Position numbers and translations under genes: made by a program
Source of the DNA: Belnapia moabensis DSM 16746
Lineage (GTDB): Bacteria > Pseudomonadota > Alphaproteobacteria > Acetobacterales > Acetobacteraceae
Direction: 5' to 3'
Length of the DNA: 64,000 nucleotides
Assembly: GCF_000745835.1 (NCBI RefSeq)
Contig: NZ_JQKB01000025.1
Span: 1-64,000, forward strand
In this document: positions 60,247 through 64,000 of the stretch, piece by piece
Layout: each line of letters starts with the position of its first letter
How positions within the stretch are numbered: the first letter of the stretch is position 1
Notes under the pieces: generated by a model
What the model was told of the DNA's origin: nothing
Database searches by the model: none
The model's input: the letters and a program-made list of their open reading frames with translations, nothing else

Positions 60247-61839
60247 ATGCGCGGCTTGCGGGGCGTTGGGGTGCTGGGCGGGATGGTGGCGATGCTGGGG
60301 GGTGGCTTCGCCCTCGCCCAGGGCAAGCCGCCGGCGCTGGGGGCACCGCAGCCGCAGCAGGAGCCGGGCGGGAAGTTCGGGCCCGCGCCCGCGCCCGTTC
60401 CGCCGCCAGCAGCGCCGCAAGTGGATAAATTCGCCAATCCGCCGCCGATGGTGACGCCGCGGGCCGAGACCCCTCCCCCGGCGCCGCCCGCACCGCGCGC
60501 CGATAAATTCGGCAATGGCGGGGCGCCGGCCGCGCCCTCCCCTGCCCCAACGCCGCCGGCCGCCGCCCCCGCGCCGGTGCCGCCGAACGAGCCGGCGGCG
60601 CTCGGCCAGCTGCGCGCCATGCTCGGGCCGGGGACGAGCCTATCCTACCGCAGCGCGGCCGAGGCCGGGCCGGGTGCGGCGCGGATGCGGGAAGCCGAAA
60701 TCCGCACGCGCGAGGGCGAGCGGATCACCGCGCAGGAGATGGTGGTGGAACGGCCGGGGGCGGATGCGATCGGCGCCCTCACCGCGCAGACCCTCACCTT
60801 CACCACCAAGGAAGGCCAAGTCACCGCCATCGGGCGGATGGAGCTGCGCGATTTCAGTGTGCAGCGGCCGGCGCCGGGCGCGACGATGCGGCCGGACCAG
60901 ATGAGCCTCGGCCTGCTGCGGCTGGAGGCGTTGGCGGTGCAGGGCGAACGGCCGGTCGGCATCGCCGAGATCCTGGTGCAGGACTACCGCGCCGGGCGGG
61001 CGGGGCGGGCGACCGTCACCGGGCTCGACATGCTGGTGCCGGAGGGCGGCGGCGTCGCCGACCGGGTGAAGGTGGCGCGCATGGCGCTGGAGGGGATCGA
61101 CCTCGCCGGGACGCTCGCGGCGCTGGCCGACAAGCAGACGCCGCCGCGGCCGCCGGGGGCCTATACCGCCGCCATCGAGGGGGTGACGGTGACGCAGGGC
61201 GATGCCGCGATCGGCTCGCTCGGCGCCATGCGGATGACGGGGGCGCTCGGCCAGGGCGGGCCGGATACCGGGCGGGTCACGCTGGAGGGGCTCAGGGTCG
61301 AGCCCTTCCCAATGATCGCGCCCTGGCTGCAACGGCTGGGCTACCAGGCGCTGACCGGGGATTTCTCGGTGGAGAGCCGGGTCGACCAAGCGGCGGGGCG
61401 GCTGGAGCTGGTCGGGATGCTGCTCGGCGTGCGGGATGCGGGGGCCTTCGGCCTGTCGCTGACCATGGACGGGATCGCGCCGGAGGGTTCGACGCAGGAG
61501 AAATTCGCCGCCGCCCGGCTGGTCTCGCTCACCATGCGCTATCTCGACCAGTCGCTGCTGCAAAGGCTGGCGGCGGCCGAGGCGCGGGAGCGGCGGCAGC
61601 CGGAGCGGCAGATCCGTGAGGCCTGGGCCAATCAGGCGACGGGGGCGATGCAGGGCGGCACGGGGGCCGTGGCGCCGGTGCTGGCGGCGGTGCAGCGGCT
61701 GCTGCGCGGGCAGGCGCAGGAGGTGACGATCAACATGCAGCCGCCGAAGCCGGTGCCGGTGAGCGAGCTGTCGGGCGCAGCGGCGGGCGGGCCGGCCGAG
61801 GTGCAGCGGATGCTCGGGATCACCGCGACCTCGCGCTGA
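60247..61839 (+). CDS. Exported proline-rich protein of unknown function
   Basis: A 530-residue protein with a signal peptide (MRGLRGVGVLGGMVAMLGGGFALAQ). A Pro/Ala-rich linker of about 95 residues follows, in which the motif KFG or KFA recurs at regular spacing (GGKFGPAP, VDKFANPP, ADKFGNGG). The folded part contains repeated beta-strand motifs such as VRVMALEGIDLAG-type and RVTLEGLRVEPFP, reminiscent of AsmA-like or lipid-transport proteins, but I cannot name the family. ATG 60247 follows GGAGGCAGGA; an upstream ATG at 60226 is less likely. Divergent from the VWA gene. Confidence 0.65.
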   Translation: MRGLRGVGVLGGMVAMLGGGFALAQGKPPALGAPQPQQEPGGKFGPAPAPVPPPAAPQVDKFANPPPMVTPRAETPPPAPPAPRADKFGNGGAPAAPSPAPTPPAAAPAPVPPNEPAALGQLRAMLGPGTSLSYRSAAEAGPGAARMREAEIRTREGERITAQEMVVERPGADAIGALTAQTLTFTTKEGQVTAIGRMELRDFSVQRPAPGATMRPDQMSLGLLRLEALAVQGERPVGIAEILVQDYRAGRAGRATVTGLDMLVPEGGGVADRVKVARMALEGIDLAGTLAALADKQTPPRPPGAYTAAIEGVTVTQGDAAIGSLGAMRMTGALGQGGPDTGRVTLEGLRVEPFPMIAPWLQRLGYQALTGDFSVESRVDQAAGRLELVGMLLGVRDAGAFGLSLTMDGIAPEGSTQEKFAAARLVSLTMRYLDQSLLQRLAAAEARERRQPERQIREAWANQATGAMQGGTGAVAPVLAAVQRLLRGQAQEVTINMQPPKPVPVSELSGAAAGGPAEVQRMLGITATSR

Positions 61840-61840
61840 G

Positions 61841-61863
61841 GACGGGCGGGGTTGCCGCCCGTC
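61841..61863. terminator. Hairpin between convergent genes
   Basis: A perfect nine-base stem GACGGGCGG/CCGCCCGTC with a five-base loop lies between the exported-protein stop and the malic enzyme stop, likely a bidirectional terminator. Confidence 0.5.
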
Positions 61864-61875
61864 CGGTGATCGGCC

Positions 61876-64000
61876 TCAGACCGCCTCCGCCCTGAGGCCG
61901 TTCGCCTGGTGCACCGCGAGCGCCGTCATGTTGACGATGCCGCGGGCGGTGACGCTGGCGACCAGCACATGCACCGGCTGCTTCATCCCGAGCAGCATCG
62001 GGCCGAGCTGAAGGCCGTCGGCGGCGGCCTTCACCAGGTTGAAGCTGATATTGGCGGAATCGAGGTTGGGGAAGACCAGCAGGTTCGCCGTGTCGGTGAG
62101 CGGCGAATCCGGCACGGCACGGGCGCGGATGGCCGGCACCAGTGCGGCATCGGCATGCATCTCGCCATCCACCTCGAGGCCGGGGGCGCGGACGCGGATG
62201 AGGGAGAGCGCCTGGCGCATGGTGCGCGCGGTCGGCGCGTTGGAGGCGCCGAAGGAGGAATGGCTGAGCAGCGCCACCTTCGGGGTGATGCCGAAGGCCT
62301 CGACCTGCTCGGAGGCGAGCAGCGTCATCTCGGCGACCTGCTCGGGCGTCGGCTCGACCAGCAGGTGGGTATCGACGAAGAAGAGCGTGACGCCGGAGAC
62401 GATGACGGCGGAGAGGGCGTAGACGCGCGCCACGTCGAAGCGCTTGCCGATGATCGAATAGGCGTCGTGCCACTGGTCCATCCAGTTGCCGCTGCCGCCG
62501 ATGAGGGCGGCATCGACCGCGCCGGCCTCGAGCAGCATGGCGGCGGCGACGTTCGGGTCGGTGCGGAGGCAGCGGGCGGCGGCCTCGGGGGGTACGCCGC
62601 GGCGGCCGACCTTGGCCTGGTAGCGGGCGAGCAGCGGGGCGAAGGCCTCCTCGTCGGCGCCGGGGTCGAGGACACGGACGGATTCGGAGAGGTCCATCCG
62701 TAGGCCCATGCTACGGGCCTTCTCCTCGATAACGGCGCGGCGGCCGATCAGCACCGGCTCGGCGATGCCGTCGTCGAGCACGGTCTGCACGGCGCGGAGC
62801 ACGCGCTCATCCTCGCCCTCGGCATAGGCGACGCGGCGGGGGCTGCCCTTCGCAGCCTCGAACATCGGGCGCATGAGGTTGCCGGAGCGGAAGACGAAGC
62901 GCTCCAGCTCGCGCCGGTAATGCGCGAAGTCGGCGATGGGGCGGCGGGCGACGCCGCTCTCCATCGCGGCGCGGGCGACGGCGGGGGCGACTTCCAAGAT
63001 CAGCCGGGGGTCGAAGGGCTTCGGGATGATGTAGTCGGGGCCGAAGACGGGGGCCTGGCCGCCATAGGCGGCGGCCACGACCTCGGAGGCTTCGACGCGG
63101 GCCAATGCTGCGATGGCATCCGCCGCGGCGACCTTCATCGCCTCGTTGATCGTCGTCGCGCCGACATCGAGGGCGCCGCGGAAGATGAAGGGGAAGCAGA
63201 GAACGTTGTTGACCTGGTTCGGGTAATCGGTGCGGCCGGTCGCCACGATGGCGTCGGGGCGCGCGGCGCGGACGGCCTCGGGCAGGATCTCGGGCTCAGG
63301 GTTCGCCAAGGCCAGGACAAGGGGCCTGGGGCCGAGCTTCGACAGCCACTCGGCCTTCAGCACGCGGGGGGCGGAGAGGCCGAGGAAGACATCGGCGCCC
63401 TCCAGTACCTCTTCCAGCCTGCGGGCATCGGTCTGGCGGGCGTAGCGGGCCTTGAAAGGGTCCATCTGCTCGGTGCGGCCGGCATAGACCACGCCGGCGA
63501 TGTCGCAGACGGTGACGTTCTCGCGCCTGAGGCCCATCGCCACCAGCAGATCGAGGCAGGCGAGGGCCGCGGCGCCGCCGCCGGTGTTGACGAGCTTCAC
63601 CTCCTCGAGCCGCTTGCCCTGGAGGAGGAGGCCATTGCGGACGGCGGCGGCGACGATGATGGCGGTGCCGTGCTGGTCGTCATGGAAGACGGGGATGCGC
63701 ATGCGCTCGCGCAGCCGGCTTTCCACCTCGAAGCATTCGGGGGCTTTGATGTCCTCGAGATTGATGGCGCCGAAGGAGGGTTCGAGGGCGGCGATGACCT
63801 CGATCAGTTTTTTCGGATCGCGCTCCTCGACCTCGATGTCGATGGAGTCGATGCCGGCGAATTTCTTGAAGAGGACGGCCTTGCCTTCCATCACCGGCTT
63901 CGAGGCGAGGGCACCGATGGCGCCGAGGCCGAGCACGGCGGTGCCGTTCGAGATGACGGCGACCATGTTGCCGCGCGTCGTGTAGTCCCAGGCGGCGTCG
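61876..64000 (-). CDS. maeB: NADP-dependent malic enzyme with phosphotransacetylase-like domain, 5' truncated
   Basis: Decarboxylates malate to pyruvate, supplying NADPH. The visible 708 residues begin inside the enzyme ([21 protein letters not shown]). The malic domain has GFGSINLED-like [18 protein letters not shown] and the FHDDQHGTA metal motif. The NAD-binding fold contains [11 protein letters not shown], and the second half has the phosphotransacetylase-like region ending in [14 protein letters not shown]. The start codon lies past the right edge. The PTA-like domain is usually inactive and regulatory in these fusions. Confidence 0.93.
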   Translation of the reverse strand, partial: DAAWDYTTRGNMVAVISNGTAVLGLGAIGALASKPVMEGKAVLFKKFAGIDSIDIEVEERDPKKLIEVIAALEPSFGAINLEDIKAPECFEVESRLRERMRIPVFHDDQHGTAIIVAAAVRNGLLLQGKRLEEVKLVNTGGGAAALACLDLLVAMGLRRENVTVCDIAGVVYAGRTEQMDPFKARYARQTDARRLEEVLEGADVFLGLSAPRVLKAEWLSKLGPRPLVLALANPEPEILPEAVRAARPDAIVATGRTDYPNQVNNVLCFPFIFRGALDVGATTINEAMKVAAADAIAALARVEASEVVAAAYGGQAPVFGPDYIIPKPFDPRLILEVAPAVARAAMESGVARRPIADFAHYRRELERFVFRSGNLMRPMFEAAKGSPRRVAYAEGEDERVLRAVQTVLDDGIAEPVLIGRRAVIEEKARSMGLRMDLSESVRVLDPGADEEAFAPLLARYQAKVGRRGVPPEAAARCLRTDPNVAAAMLLEAGAVDAALIGGSGNWMDQWHDAYSIIGKRFDVARVYALSAVIVSGVTLFFVDTHLLVEPTPEQVAEMTLLASEQVEAFGITPKVALLSHSSFGASNAPTARTMRQALSLIRVRAPGLEVDGEMHADAALVPAIRARAVPDSPLTDTANLLVFPNLDSANISFNLVKAAADGLQLGPMLLGMKQPVHVLVASVTARGIVNMTALAVHQANGLRAEAV

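Overview
This is a 64 kb chromosomal window from a very GC-rich bacterium. The gene content points to an alphaproteobacterium, most likely Acetobacteraceae (Roseomonas-like). The main reason is the set of four Bug/TctC-type periplasmic binding proteins plus one complete tctCBA operon, together with manganese catalase, ChrA and TtgA-like overlapping operons with many GTG/TTG starts. That placement is inference from gene content; no marker gene was compared. The window is almost fully coding: no gap exceeds about 200 bp, and I found no rRNA, tRNA, CRISPR array or complete insertion sequence. The first gene (ABC permease) and the last (malic enzyme) run off the edges.

Layout. 1-4.95 kb is a surface-polysaccharide block: Wzm/Wzt-type exporter, a HAD phosphatase, a large GT2 protein and an RgpF-like protein. 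5-11.5 kb holds a leucyl aminopeptidase with a good sigma70-type promoter, a MarR regulator, and a reverse-strand operon of YejE/YejF ABC components, a small membrane protein and a GhrA-like reductase. 11.6-18.5 kb has an esterase, an aldo/keto reductase, Mn-catalase, ChrA, a GNAT acetyltransferase carrying an in-frame miniature inverted-repeat element, and an HI0933-type flavoprotein. 18.5-23.6 kb (reverse strand) has a histidine kinase, a sterol-desaturase-family enzyme, a polysaccharide deacetylase, a YVTN propeller and the MsrB/MsrA repair pair.

23.7-30.9 kb contains a glycosyltransferase, an rRNA methyltransferase and a catabolic operon (NicX-like ring-cleaving dioxygenase, alpha/beta hydrolase, acyl-CoA dehydrogenase, acyl-CoA ligase) divergent from a MarR regulator. 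This operon resembles part of the nicotinate (nic) pathway but has different partners. 30.9-43.5 kb mixes a lipoprotein, three orphan Bug proteins, an MFS carrier, a GMC oxidoreductase, a short OpgH-like glucosyltransferase, a PLD/cardiolipin-synthase-like lipoprotein, and an enolase-superfamily/TIM-barrel isomerase operon. 43.6-47.3 kb is a flavin monooxygenase followed by a tightly coupled lipid cassette (CDP-alcohol phosphatidyltransferase, CdsA-like, acyltransferase) reminiscent of ynbABC.

47.3-50.3 kb is the full tripartite tricarboxylate transporter. 50.3-58.7 kb has a SapC protein with a perfect 75-bp tandem duplication, a glycosidase-like protein, HrcA, a GAF/degenerate-GGDEF/EAL phosphodiesterase, and the sugar-nucleotide genes for phosphomannomutase and GalU, which could feed the polysaccharide genes. 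58.7-64 kb has J-domain and VWA proteins, an exported proline-rich protein of unknown function and MaeB.

The most interesting small-scale features are the miniature element inside the acetyltransferase, the SapC duplication, the NicX-centred operon, the YnbAB-like cassette with altered aspartate motifs, and a nine-residue motif encoded at two distant loci with only synonymous differences.
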